A DNA stretch of 64,000 nucleotides from the NCBI GenBank assembly GCA_905221615.1, contig CAJNDT010000593.1, forward strand, positions 16,001 to 80,000, read 5' to 3'. Shown here one piece after another: positions 32,211-45,000 of this stretch (the first letter of the stretch is position 1; every line of letters begins with the position of its first letter). The notes under the pieces are model-generated. The model saw only the letters and a program-made list of their open reading frames with translations. It was not told the DNA's origin and did no database searches. Origin of the DNA: Symbiodinium sp. CCMP2592. Lineage: Eukaryota; Sar; Dinophyceae; Suessiales; Symbiodiniaceae. Made by a program: the position numbers and the translations under genes.

Positions 32211-35200
32211 TTGCCAAGCAGGGGTGAGAGTCCAACCACACATGACGAGAGTCTCGACTCGACAGCTCCACCCACGAGGAACGGATCTGTCGAAAAACTC
32301 CAGGAGATCGTGCGGGCCGTGAAGGCCTGCACGACCCTTGCGAGAGGGCTTTGGAAAGAGATCAGGCATCAGAGCTTCAAGCAGTCGGAATTATTCTCGA
32401 AATGTGGCCGATCTGGGTCAGGCCGCTAAGCCCTTGCCATGCAAGCCACACTGCCAGGCAAAAGCCCCGCTGGTACAATGCCTCACGAACTTCGCTGCTT
32501 GACCGGGAAACCGTGAAGCTTCGGAGTCATTTCGCCACTTCACTGGGGACCTGGCAGTGCTGTGTTTCATCTCCGTCTGCCAAGTAAAGCATGGTTGCAC
32601 CATTCGTAATGCTACTCAAACGGTCATGACGAGTTTTGTTGTCGCCGTTGCTGCTGCTGCTGTTGCTGCTGAGCGCGTTGTTCCTTACTTACCACGAAGC
32701 TTCTGATACTTTCTTCAGTGCGCCGGCCGCATGTACTGCGCTTATTGCTTGTACTTGGGACTACTTGTCATTTTAGCCCTCCTTTCGAGGCCTTGCCAGA
32801 AAGGGGTTAGCGAAGAGTAACAGTCTCGACCATACGAAGTGTACATATTCACGCGACTTTCAGGACGGTCAATTGCTTCCGCAGGGAGGTATTTGCTCAA
32901 GACATTTCGTTGTTCCAAACCTTCGCTGTGCTTTGTTTCCAGGCATTCTTCCGTACCTCCCTGAGGTGTCCATGGACTTCATGGCCAACGGTCTCCTCGC
33001 ACTCGGGGCCTCACCTGCCATGGTCCATGCAGTGGAGGAGCTCGAGTCAGCGCCCTGCCCTTGCTTGCTCCCCAAACTCCAAACCAGAACATGGACGGCG
33101 TTTTTCCCGAAAGCATCGCGAAGGGTTCTTCCGTGCGGAGCCCTCGAGAGAAGTACATAGATGACAGACATAGAATCGAGTACATAGCTAACATGCATCG
33201 AGTTTAGTACATAGAGTCGAGTACATAGATGACTTACCAGGACTCTAACTCTATGTACTGTATGCTATGACTCTATGTATTTGACTCTATGCATTTGACT
33301 CTATGCACTTGACTCTATGACTCTATGACACTATGACTCTATGACTCTACATCTCGGTATATAATCTCTCTTCTAAAGCCAGGGGCACCGTCGTCATCGA
33401 TCAGGAATGCAACCCTTCACAGGGATTGGCCTGGTCGAGTGCCCAAACGCTAGGTAGAGTTACACATTTTAGGCGCCGCGCGCAGCCCTTCACAGGGATT
33501 GGCCTGGTCGAGCGCCCAAACGCTAGGTAAAGTAACACATTTTTGCACATTTTAGGCGCCGTGCGCAACCCTTCACAGGGATGGGCTTGGTCGAGTGCCC
33601 AAACGCTAGGTAGGGTTACACATTTTAGGCGCCGCGCGCAACCCTTCACAGGGATTGGCTTGGCCGAGCGCCCAAACGCTAGGTAGAGTTACACATTTTA
33701 AGCGCCCCGCGCAACCCTTCACAGGGATTGGCTTGGTCGAGCGCCCAAACGCGAGGTAAAGTTGCACATTTTGCGGTCGACGCGCAACCCTTTGCATGGA
33801 TTGGCTTGGTCGAGCGCCCAAACGCTAGGTAAAGTTACACATTTTGCGGTCGACGCGCAACCATTTGCATGGATTGGCTTGGTCGAGCGCCCAAACGCTA
33901 GGTAAAGTTACGCATTTTGCGGTCGACGTGCAACCTTTTGCGTGGATTGGCGTGGTCGAGTGCACGAACTTGCAACCCTTCACAGGGATTGGCGTGATCG
34001 AGTGCGCGAACGCGAGGTAAAGCTGCTACTTTGAAGCACTTTTGCAACTCTTCACAGGGATTGGCACTTTGCAACCCTTCACAAGGATTGGCATGGTCGA
34101 ATGCACGAACGCCAGTTAAAGTTGTTACTTTTGATGTGCATTGAAATGAATTTTGCAACCCTTCACAAGGATTAAATTGGTGTGGTCGAACGCACGAACG
34201 AGGTAAAGTTACTACTTTTTGATGTGCATTGAAGTGAAATTTGCAACCCTTCACAGAGATTGGCGTGGTCGAGTGTTCGAACGCGAGGTAAAGTTAACAC
34301 TTTTGTTGCGCATGAAGGTGTAGCAGTAATGGTAGTAATAGTAGTCATAGTAGTATAGTAGTAATAGTAGTAATAGTAGTAATAGTAGTAATAGTAGTAA
34401 TAGTAGTAGTAGTAGTAATAGCAATAATAGTAGGAATAGTAATAGTAATAGTAGTAATAGTAGGAATAGTCGTATTAGTACTAATAGTAGTAATAGTAGT
34501 AATAGTAGTAATAGTAGTAATAGTAGTAATAGTAGTAATAGTAGTAATAGTAGTAATAGTCGTAATAGTCGTAATGCTAGTAATAGTAGTAATGGTAGTA
34601 ATAGTAGTAATAGTAGTAATAGTAGTAATAGTAGTAATAATAGTAATAGTAGTAATAGTAGGAATAGTCGTATTAGTAGTAATAGTAGTAATAGTCGTAT
34701 TAGTAGTAATAGTAGTAATAGTAATAATAGTAGTAATAGTAATAATAGTAGTAATAGTAGTAATAGTAGTAATAGTAGTAATAGTAGTAATAGTAGTAAT
34801 AGTAGTAATAGTAGTAATAGTAGTAATAGTAGTAATAGTAGCAATAGTAGTAATAGTAGTAATAGTAGTAATAGTAGTAATAGTAGTAATCGTAGTAATA
34901 GTAGTAATAGTAGTAATAGTAGTAATAGTAGTAGTAATAATAGATTGAAACCCAGAAGCACTAAACCCAGAACCCTTTGAAACCAGAAGCCCTAAACCGC
35001 AGTGCTAAACCCAGAACCCCTGGAACCAAAAACTCCTAAACCCAGAAGATCCCAGAAGCCCTGCACCCAGAAACTTTGAAACCCAGAAGCAAGACGGAAA
35101 AGAGGGTTCAACAAAAAAGGAAGCACTAAACCCAGAACCCTTTGAAACCAGAAGCCCTAAACCGCAGTGCTAAACCCAGAACCCCTGGAACCAAAAACCT

Positions 35201-38030
35201 CTAAACCCAGAAGCCCTGCACCCAGAAACTTTGAAACCCAGAAGCAGTAAACCCAGAACCCTTTGAAACCAGAAGCCGTAAACCGCAGTGCTGCTAAACC
35301 CAGAACCCCTGGAACCAAAAACCCTTAGTCCCGACACAAGCTGACGGGATTTCAAACACATCGATCACTATGTACTTCATAAGTAGATGCACTTCACTCT
35401 ATGACTCTATGGCTCTATGCACTGGATTCTATAACATAGCGCAAAACTCTTCGCTAATGATGCTTTCGGGCCAATTGTCTTCTAGTTTGTCTTCAGTGAG
35501 TCCTCGCAGCTCGGTAAGTTTTTCTTTTTGCTTATCTGCGATGAAATGTGCAGTCACCCTAGACCCTACCCAAATTTTTTCTCGAGCCCCCACACCAATA
35601 CTCTGGTACACAAGCGCTTGCGGGACACTTCAGCCTACTTACTCTATGCGGCAGTGGTGTAGCCTCCTAAAATTTTCCAATCCTTTGTGCAGCTCTCCTC
35701 AGCCTCTGATATCAGATGGCTGCAATCCTTTCCGGAAGTTGAGCAACGCACGGTGCCTTATGGAGCTGCGTATCAGTGAGTGCGTGAGTGCAGTCACTCC
35801 TACTCATTGGTGTTGAAAGCTAGAAAGCATAGCGTCTTCAACTTCAGATGCGTGTGTCCGCACCACTTGAGAACTTGACAACTTCTCTGAGGCAATCGAA
35901 GTCGTTGCGGCGATAAAGGGCGCAGTCTCTATCAACATTGGAACGCTGGATCCAACTTGGAGTCATGGCTTTACAAGGCTTTGGAATATCGCAAGCGATC
36001 TACCCGTGGCCAACACAGCACGGGTACCTCATTCCTGAGCGGACCTGGCTCTTCAATTCAAAGGCTGCTTTAGAATCTGCTTTTCTGCACCGTGAACTTG
36101 ATTTCTCCCAAGGATAGAGTCCTTCAAGTTTGCAGCAAGGCCAGTGCCAGTGCTGCTTGTGTAGCATGGCCCATGTCTGCAGATGGAGCGTACCGTCGAT
36201 ACGGGCTTGCGAGGACCTGCAAGGCCAAGGGAGTGCCGTGGGTCCTGGACCCGGTGGCTGCAGGATTCACACCCCTCAGGCGCGTAGGCGTCCCAAGGGC
36301 CGAAAGGCGATGTACTGCTGCTACTGTGCGCAGCGTGACCTGGTGCAGGACTACCACGGCCACGGAGCTCTTAGACATCGGAGGGTGCAGCCGCGGAAAA
36401 GTTCGCTTGTTTGGTTCAAAGTTCAAGGGTCTTTTGCTAAGGCTTCGACTGCGCGGCCTTGCAGCACAGGGTTTAGCCATTCTTCATGTGGGCTGGCATG
36501 GATGCTGGTGCAAACAGGAAGGTTTTCAACTAGGTTTCAACAGAATGGTCAGCAGAAGACTCCGCGGCTGTTTAATCTGCCAGAGAGTCTGCGAGGTGCT
36601 CGGTGCTCCGTGGCAACGCTTCGGAGATCCTAGCCGTCGCCGGTGCAGCGGGAGACACCAAGGGCGTGGACTCCTCACAAGGCGGGGTCCTTCGCCCAAG
36701 GGGTTGAGGTGAACGTGAGCATCGGCAGGCTCGGGTGCCGCTCTGAAGGCTGCCAAGAGCTTGGCGGCCAAGTACAACTGCGCCGCTTGGATGCCTCTGA
36801 TGGTTGGTGTGAGGAAGCAGCCTGCAGGCTGCCTCTTGCCTCCTCTCACATGCATGAGGTCGTCTGCATCTCTGGTGCCGTTGACTTCGTGGCCGCTCAG
36901 ACCGCTCGAAGTGATCCTCACCCAGCTTCCTTCGCCCGAATTCAACAGAGGTCAATCCCACCGGACAAGTCTCGAGTTGCGAGCATGGGGTAGAGTGGCG
37001 TGTCTGCAATTCGCCAAGCTTTTTCTTTGTTTGGCTTGGTGGCCTTGTTTCGGGCACACTGCTCAATGCAGGGTTCCTGCTTCACTCCCGAGCTACACCC
37101 GAAGTTTCAGAGCTTGGCAGGATGGTTTGCGATCAGTTCTTTCGTGTGCTCAGCAAACCAGGTTTCCAGACTTTGACTGCGAGCGATCTGACTCGAACAG
37201 CCAGCTTCCAGCCCGCCAGGATGCTGACGAAGATCACGGCCGCCGGCTGCCTCGAACCTTGGCATGCACTAAAGAATGCAGCCTGGAAATGGAGTTCCTT
37301 GGCACGTTCATTCTGTCTTCCGGTGAGGTCTCTTCGATCATCGCAGCCTTCCTGGCGGCCAAGCCAAGCGCCCGAATCCGAGAAAACCCTGAGCTCTGCT
37401 CTGATCCCTTCATTGCCAGCATGGCACATCTGACGCCTGAACAAGATGGGACACGTGAAGGACAAAGCTCGGCAGCTAGGAGCGTCACACCGAATCCGCA
37501 CTGACCTCCTTTCCAGAGTTTCCATGGGGCCGAGGGCTTTGCGGACGCGGAGGCAGCTCTGTACGCGTTGCCGGGCGGCAACGTAGCAAGGGAACGAATG
37601 ACCAACCTTGAGGTTTCGGAGAAGTCTTTTGATCTCTGGCTCTGAGCCATTGCCTCTTATTCCCAGTCGAGCGCCCATCTTGTTTGGGGATCCCCGTTCC
37701 ATGCACCTGTTCGGCTTGCAGGTTCATCTACTTCGGCATTTGCTCAGAGGCTGCATGGCATGGAGTGGCTTTGAGTGCCTTTTCAACCCCAGACAAGGAG
37801 GGGGGTCACATTCCCGCGAAAGAGTCTGCCTCGGCCGAGGCAGCGAGTCAGACCAGCAAAGGGCCGGGTTCGCTCAGGCTGAACTTGCTCCTTGGCACGG
37901 AGATGAAAAAGGCAGAGCAGCAGAGAGGGGCCTCTCTTTGGCAGCTAGCGGCACTCTTGCTACTCTTGCTCTTCACAGGCTTGACCAGCTGTACAATTTT
38001 GACCTGGAGCAGTTGGGTGACGATGATTGA
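32211..38030 (+). CDS. thiM: hydroxyethylthiazole kinase, 16 visible exons (N-terminus open)
   Basis: Phosphorylates 4-methyl-5-(2-hydroxyethyl)thiazole with ATP in thiamine salvage (ribokinase fold; EC 2.7.1.50 in the family). Exons read by eye: 32280(or earlier)-32324, 32458-32493, 32966-33049, 35892-35961, 36183-36279, 36349-36380, 36586-36681, 36729-36784, 36859-36894, 37121-37152, 37220-37253, 37328-37369, 37517-37566, 37722-37752, 37840-37886, 37979-38030 (TGA). They join in phase to 279 aa, the normal family length. Landmarks in order: APLVQCLTNF, FMANGLLALGASPAMVHAVEE, VSINIGTLDPTW, GVPWVLDPVAAGFTPLR, VLRGNASEILAVAGAAG, TKGVDSS, VVCISGAVDFVADG, MLTKITAAGC (the conserved Cys), SIIAAFLAAKPS, GPGSLRLNLLDQLYNFD. 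Exons are 31-97 bp. Eleven introns begin GC, two GA, two GT; all end AG, most AG|G. Intron 3 contains CE copy 2. The start codon and any targeting peptide lie upstream of 32280 and were not found. Confidence 0.9.
34320..34945. repeat. (TAGTAA)n array
   Basis: TAG and TAA/TAATAG triplets for over 600 bp, with rare CGT or GGA variants. Read on the minus strand it gives a 236-codon Leu-rich ORF, which is a pure artefact. Confidence 0.95.
34946..35335. repeat. telomere-like AAACCC-derived tandem repeats
   Basis: Recurring blocks such as 'aaacccagaaccctttgaaa', 'ccagaagccctaaaccgcag' and 'cccctggaaccaaaaac' with a period of about 100-130 bp, repeated three times. The AAACCC/CCCTAAA core resembles the TTTAGGG telomere type, but the units are degenerate. 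A similar set occurs at 62337-62670 in CE copy 3. Confidence 0.85.
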
Positions 38031-41000
38031 GCCGCTGCCACTGCAGTCTCCGCAGGGAGAGGGGGCATGCGAAGATCTTTGGTGCTTTCACCGGAGAACC
38101 CGGGTATGTAAAACGACATAGGCCCCCGCCTGCCCCAAGCATCAGAGCTCACAGAAAAGTTCGGGGGCTCTTGCCCCGCTCTGCCTGCTGTAGCACGAGT
38201 GCCTCCTCAGGGATCTCCTCAGGAGGAGAATTCCAGGACTCCTGGTGGGCATGTGCCTGTTGATAGTGGACTCGTTCGTAGAGTCTGCTGGGATATCACG
38301 AAAGTCAGAGACAGTTTGTAGTACTTCAGAAGAAACATTGATTCGTGTCAGTCCTGATTTAAGCCCAGTGGTTGGATGGGCCCTGACGAAATCCACTACT
38401 GGCGGAATCGCTTGGCTGTTGAAGTTGCTGTTTGCTTTTGGTCTCTGATCGTTCACGGCCCATTCGACAGCCCAGCCTCTGGCGGCAGGAGTACAGCTTT
38501 CCAAGCAGCAGCACATAAGTTCCAAGTCACCGCACATCAGCTTGAGGAAACGATTCCCATGGGTATGACGAAGCCAAAAAAACAAGCTGCTGTGTGGCGT
38601 GCACTTCCGTGTGGCGGTGAGAGATCCAAGAATCCATGGCCTCAGCGCATGTGCGGCCAAGGCCGCACCGCCTGCAAACCCGAAGTCACCACGGAGCTCT
38701 CCAGGGCGCAGAGACCCTACGCATGAATCCTTTCAGCTTCGTCCTCAATTGCCGGAAACGTTCAGGTCACTCAAGCGATGCCGGTTTATACAGCAAGAAT
38801 AGCTCAAAACGGGGTGGTAACCGAGTAGTAATTAATGACGGACATTGAACCGCCGGGAGCAGGAGATGCTGGAGCACCAGAGCAGTAGAATAGCTTTGGC
38901 ATTGGAGATGCATGGAGATGCTCTGCAGAAAAAGTTCGGGACAGAAGTTTTGGGAAGGTTTGTGGGCATGCCCCTGCAGCACGGATAAAAGCGGACGGCT
39001 GACGGCATCTTCGTAGCCTGAAGAACCGTGATAGCCTTCGTGTTTTGATGTCGTCGTCTTCCGTCTCTGGCAGCGCGGCCACTTGGTGGAAAAGGCAGCT
39101 CGAAGCCTTGTGGAGTGGGCGGTGGTCTGAAGTTCCCAGCGATAGAGGGGTAGGGGTCAGCCTTAATTGACCTCCGACGGTTCCTCCAAGTTGGACATCT
39201 GACGACTGCTACCAGCGATGCGCACCATTCACCAAAGCAAGTCGTTGCTGGACTCGGAGCGTCGGAGCGTGAAAATGCCTGCAGCTCTACTGAAGCACCA
39301 CGATGGGTGGCTCAGGCTGCCGCAGCCTGTGCACCTCAGGCTGCTGTGCTGAAGTCGTGGCAGGTTCCAGTTCTCACTACACTTTGAGCCACGGAGCGAA
39401 CATGGAGGTCTTTGTCAAACAGGCTACCCGCCAAGAGTGCATGGGGGCAAGCTTGGAGCTTGGTGCGCTGCATTTGGTGCAGGCGTGCTGGTTGCTTCGG
39501 GTCGGAGTACGGACGGCAGGATCCAAGCGGTGAAAGCTCCGAGTATCTTCGTGTTCTGCAGTCTTCCGTGGCACAGGACGTTGCCTCTGACATGCCGATG
39601 GCTTCGACGTATCGGCACGGCTCCTACAAGCGCTCGTGGGTCCTGGGAGGGATGTGTAGGGCCCGTACCATGTAACAGTTGCATGTGCGTGTGAATGCTA
39701 GAAGTATTCCAAACATCCACAGCGTCATTATATGCGCATGTCTCAAGTGTGGCAATGCATACTGGCGGCTTGGCTGCAGCATGGAATCATCTCGGTTTTT
39801 CGCAGCATAGGCTCTCACACCGTTGAAATTCCGGGCATCTCGTCCTCCATGCCGGCAGCTGAGTTTCCCGTCGATTGGCATTCGGCAACAATGAAGGTCA
39901 CGCAGATCTGAACGCTACGAGGTACCACGCATCTGCAGACGACGTGGGAATGGGGCTTAGATTTGAACATGCAGTGTTTTGATACTCTGCAGTTACATTT
40001 TCCAGCAATTGCAGAGTGCCCACTAAGGCATGCAGATTATCTGCCTCGCGGAGGCCGAGCAGAATCGCAGTGCCTTTGGTGTTGCCGGACTCTCACAGCA
40101 CGCGGCACGGGGCAAGAGCCGCACAGCCGGGCCAAGCTCTGAGGCCCAGTCCTGCATCGGGCCCTTCGAGTTGGATCCCATCACTCGCATGAGTCTGGAG
40201 CGACCGGCTCTGACGGGCTTGGACGCGGCCGGACTAGAGTCTAGAGCCCAGAACGCCCTGTGTCGCGAGGAGAACATCGTTTCCTCCGGGGCAAGCCGCT
40301 TTCCGGCTGGGATCTCACTGCACGTGCTGAGATCCGTGTCTCCCTCGCCATGGGCCTCGAATTGCCATCGTTGACAGTCGTCTCGTTCCTCACGGATGGG
40401 ATGGTTGGGCTTGATTGGATTCCTTGTATTCTACTGGTCGAGGTGCGACACTTCAGGGACCAGAACGATCCGCATCCGCCAGGGGCCAAGTTTGGAAACA
40501 CAGGGGGTGTCAGGAGACTGAGTCGGCGAGGGCTGTCAATTCCTTTCTGAACAGGCTGGAAGGTTTTGCCTAATTGCTTTTGTGCATCTTCAGCTGCGTC
40601 CCTAAGGCGCGATCTGCAGATCCATGTAACGCAGGACTGCAGTGAAGCCACAAAGACCAGCCTCTCCGTCTTTGAAGCGGCGGTGTGAGGACCACGTGAA
40701 AGTCGTGCATCCCGGAGCCGAGAGAGGAAGCAATGAGGTGCCGATGAAATACATGAGAAATCTTAGAGCCGAAGAGCCGAAGAGCCGTGCCTTCTAGTTT
40801 AGGGAAGCGTACACTCGCGCATGAGTGTGTACGACTTGTGTACGTCTTCGGCAGCAGGTCATGGCGCCTTATTCTGCCGACTTCCCCAAGGCTGCGGAGG
40901 GCACTGAGATGCACTGAGTGGAGTGCCTGCCCCCACAGCTCTGTGAGGTGATCATCCATCCAACCGACACTTGCAAGTTCCGGCTGGAGCTCAGCGAAGA

Positions 41001-42007
41001 GCAGGCCGAGACGCCGAAGACAACTACGCGTCTGCGTTGCGGCATTGCGGAGCCATGATGCGGAGCCGAGCCAGGACAAAGTCTTCCACTTCGTGGCCTT
41101 GTCCAGGCTGGGTCGGGGCTGAAGATAGGCAGTCACGCAGGTAGCTCCACAACGCAGCGGTTTCTTTCCCAAAAGTGCTAAGACTTAGACTGCTAAGGCT
41201 GTCCAGGGCTGACTCCTGCATAATCCTCGAAAGACCGCAAGGACGTCTCGGGATCTGATCGCGCTGCTCATCAGAACGTTTCATGCCCGACCCATAACTT
41301 GAATGCTGTACCAGGTTTCACAAGACATTCCGGACTCACAAAAGAGTCCAAGGAACTACTTTTGACTTCAAGCCCGCCTGCGACTTTTGGGCCATGCCCG
41401 CTGACGTGTTCCTTGCTATGCTTAGGCTCGACAGTATGTGGCGACGTCCTTCGTGCTGAGTAGGCACAGCAACTGGGGTCTTCATTGCTTCAGTGGCATC
41501 GGGCTTGCCAAAGTGCTTCCGTCATAAGTCTTCATCTCCCCCTAATGCTGGCCCAGGCTTTATCAAGATCCCGCACGGCCAGGAGCCGGATCCCCAAGTT
41601 CCGGGTAGGCCCTCGTCGCGATTGTGTGCTAGGGCCGTAGATGATGTTGCTGAAGTGCCGGGTTGAAAACATGTGGTTCCAAGTGTCCTCGTGGTTTCTG
41701 CCTCTGAGTTCTGAGCAGTGTCGGCCAAGGCTCCGTTGACGACGGCACTCATGCAGGCCCGATCGATGAGCACAGCGCCGTAGCCGCCGTAGCCGCTGCA
41801 GCCGCAGCCGTGCATCCAAAAGGCAGTTGGCTTGCACACAGGACTTCGACCTGCAGCGGCTTGGAGACCGGCTCGGGAAGGATCACGAAAGACTCAGCGC
41901 ACGAGAAGAATCAGGTAGAGCAGGGCGGTTCGTGCCAGAAACCGGCTCAAACACCAGTTGCCTGAACCATTCTGTGAAATCTGGGTGATCCTCGCATTTG
42001 TCCTCAG
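38031..42007. other. about 4 kb between thiM and the coiled-coil gene, unresolved
   Basis: No gene is identified. Exon-like ORFs with natural composition: minus strand 41024-41284 (LSSLSLSTFGKETAALWSYL) and 40850-41172 (GLLFAELQPELASVGWMDDH), which overlap in different frames and could be adjacent exons of one minus-strand gene; plus strand 40310-40430 (LAMGLELPSLTVVSFLTDGM) and 40090-40290. No motif supports any of them. The thiM 3' untranslated region must begin here. No polyadenylation signal is recognisable, as is usual for dinoflagellates. Confidence 0.3.
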
Positions 42008-45000
42008 GAGCTGGACCGAACCGTCGGTCAGCTGGAAGCAGTCGAGCTGCGCAGGGCACGCTTAAGCCGCGTGCGGGTTTCGTGACAGAAGGGAACTCGT
42101 GCCAGGGACAAGAGAAACACGGAAACATGTTGGCATCCGTCTCATCACGACCCGGCCTCGGCCAGGAGGGTGGTCCGCACCTCCAACAACGAGAAGAGGG
42201 AGCTGCAGGCCAGGCGTTTTCATGTCTCAGAGTCGGTTGGGAATGTCTGCAGACTGCAGATCTTTGCAGATGTCTGATGATGTCTGCAGGCTCAGCTGTC
42301 CGAGACGATCGGAAGCTACACGGAGGCAGTGGTCCGAAATCCGGCCGAGCCGTTAGGTGTAATCCGGTGTTGGCCTGGGAAAGGCTATCGAGCAACTCCA
42401 TCAGCAGCTGGCGCCGGCTGCCAAGGTGGGGAATGCAGCATCAGGATCGTAGTGCTCAATACTTGGCAAGACGGTCTGGCACGGTAGATGGCTGGAAGCT
42501 CAGGGTGGAATGGTAGCTGCTCTGCAGCTTCAGATTCACGACGGCCGTGTCTGGAACACAGCTTCGATCCGCCGATCTTGCGACGGCTCGATTGGGGACC
42601 TTCCAAGGCCTTGCACAGCAAGCTACAGCTGGAACTCCAGGAGCTGAGGTGCGACAGAGGGCAGCGGCGAGTGATGCAGTGATCTGAGAGCGCTCTTCGG
42701 CCTCCCGGCCTCCGGGAGGCAGCGGCTGGACGAAGAGCAGCGAGCGACAGGCGCTGACGGCTCCGCTGAGTCGCACGGACTGCGTCGCGCGCTTCGCTTC
42801 TTCGCTTCTTCGCTGCGCTGCGCGGCGGAGGCCCCTACGGCAGCGACGGCCCGGCCGCGCAGATGCGGGCCGCTGTCCCAGCCGAGAAGCGCCGGGCTGT
42901 GCCATAGCCGCCGCATCGCTTGGCCCCAGGCACGGACTGTGGAGACCTATCGGGCTGAGATCGCTAAGCTGCGGGCACAAATCAGCCGCAGCCCCAGGCA
43001 GAGAGGACGCGGCTGGATGCTTTGTGCTGGTGTGAGAGTCCCCAGCATCGCGTAGCGCTGTTCCTTTGTTGCAGGTGCACTTGCAGGGAGCGAGAAGCAG
43101 CACTCCGAACGGGACTGCCTCAGTTGCGTCAATTGAACCTTCGTGTCAGCATGACGGGTCAAGCAGTTTCCTGCACGTGTTATCCGCTCGAAATGGCAGG
43201 ACTCCACGCGGGCGGAGGAGCTCCGAAGGTTACGGGGTGACGCCCTGCCCTCGGCTTTAGGCCCTTTAGGCTTGGTCGGCCTGCAGTTAGAATTTGCTCC
43301 TCGAATTCTCGACAAGCTATTGGCCTGGCATGTAATGGGCTTCGTGAGGTCGATAGCCTTAGCCGCGAAAAGGAGGGCCTGGAACGCATGGTCGCAGAGG
43401 CTTGTCTTCCTTTCGGAAGTGTTCTTGACACATGCTGGGTCACAGTGGGCCAGAGGGGGTGGCTTGAATCAGGGTGGCAAGTCCAAAGACGAGCTGATCG
43501 AGAACTTCTTGTATGCCAAGGCATGAAAGGGCTAAGCCGCTGAGCCATTATGGGGCCTTGGTCACCTTCAGTGGAGAATCTCAGTGGCCTCATTGTCAGG
43601 GCTGCCTCGACAAGCTGCAGATTGCCTCCATCACCTCGCCAGCCTGCTCTCCAGAACACGAGCGCCAGGCCTTGGGCCCAAAATGTGAGCGTAGTGGCTG
43701 CAAACTTCCATTCGCTTATCCTCTCAAGTCCTGAGAAAGGTGGCGCAACTGCGGGAGACATACAACCAGGCAGGTGGATCCGGGTCCACAGACGCTTGCT
43801 GAGCGTCTCTGTTGCCATGGTGTTTCCGTGTGACACTGCGCCACATGTCATCCCAAAGTCTGACGCGCCTAGAGGTGGTCGATGAACGAAACCGGCTGAT
43901 GGTCCGGGTCGAGGTTCCTCCGCTGAGCTCCTTCTCTGTTTTGGCAGTTCGTGAACTCACGAAGTTAAAGGCAATAGCCGCCTCGGAGCCGTTTCCGAGT
44001 TCTGTTCCGTGGCCCGCCGCCAGCAGCAGGGTATGCAGACAAACAAACTATTTAAAGGCCAGGGTTTGGGATTGAGTGTTTAAGGTTCCGGTGCAGTTAT
44101 GCCGCGAACTTTCACGGCGACTTTACCTGATGGAGTGTTCCTCTTGCTCGAGCTCCGGCAAAGAAGCCTAAAACCGACCCCGGGGCGTGGGTAGAAGGAA
44201 TTACTTGGTTCCATGGAAGCAAATCTGACATCTCGACGCCCCGGCCTCCGGCCGCCACGGATAAAAGCCACGCAGCCAGGAAGGTGGAACATGCGCTTCA
44301 CGTTCACCCGCGTTCACCACCATGATGAGGAATAAACAGTTCCCTCCGGTGTCCTTTGAGCACCACAGGTGCTGTCTGCAAACGCAGCGAGTAGCTGAGC
44401 CTGGGAGATCACGAGCTGTGAGGCTCTGGACAAAGACCGGGAGAAGCAGAAGCAGTTTCGGGAGCCGGCTTCTCAGAGATGGCGAAAAGGAGAGACCGGG
44501 GGCGTGTCGACGGCGTGGTTTGGCCCAGGTCCACCCTTGAGAAGGCTACCCAGGCGAATGCCAGGCCGAGCGGACCTGCTGCTTGGCTCTTGGCTGAACG
44601 GCTGAACGTGAGAGTTGCAGGTTGCTGGAAGAGCGGGACAAGCTTGAGAAGGCAGACATGTGCAGACCAGCGCACGGACCATCTGAGACGAAATCGCCAG
44701 GAGAAGGCACGAGTGTCGACTCTCTACCAGCAGACCATGGCCATGCTCGCCCATTCCGCTGCAAATGCGGATTACGAGGCCTGGACCGCCCGCCCTGCGG
44801 CTTCAGTGAATTAAACCGCAGTACAGAAGAGTGAGAATCTACGCTTCCTGCCAGGAGGAGGACGAAGCCGTGCTCCAGGCACATCTAGACTCGCCCCGAA
44901 CGAGAGAGAGAGAGAGAGAGTAGCCATTTTGGCTCAAGTATCGCACCTTTGCTTGGGGGCTTGTGCTGCCTCCTTGCATCGGGGGGGAGCTGGGGGGTTA

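Larger units (their letters stand above)
33100..35485 (+). mobile_element. CE composite repeat, copy 2, inside thiM intron 3
   Basis: Left inverted repeat CCCGAAAGCATCGCGAAGGG at 33106-33125; right CTCTTCGCTAATGATGCTTTCGGG ending at 35470, plus 'ccaattgtcttctag' to 35485. Order inside: 'gtgcggagccctcgagagaa' block, GACTCTATG repeats (about 33235-33345), conserved spacer with 'ggcaccgtcgtc' (about 33380-33400), 73-bp units (33434, 33507, ...) passing into 80-100-bp units up to about 34310, TAGTAA array (34320-34945), telomere-like AAACCCAGAA repeats (34946-35335), then 'tcactctatgactctatg' leading to the right end. It lies wholly between exon 3 (ends 33049) and exon 4 (starts 35892). No own gene. 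Confidence 0.75.

Noticed and set aside
34251-34961. 236-codon Leu-rich ORF on the minus strand
   Set aside because: Direct translation of the TAG/TAA triplet array; no non-repetitive coding content.
44920-44938. Spliced-leader RNA gene
   Set aside because: CAAG is followed by TATCG, not by an added GT donor as expected, and no snRNA-like Sm site was apparent. A relic from retroposition fits better.
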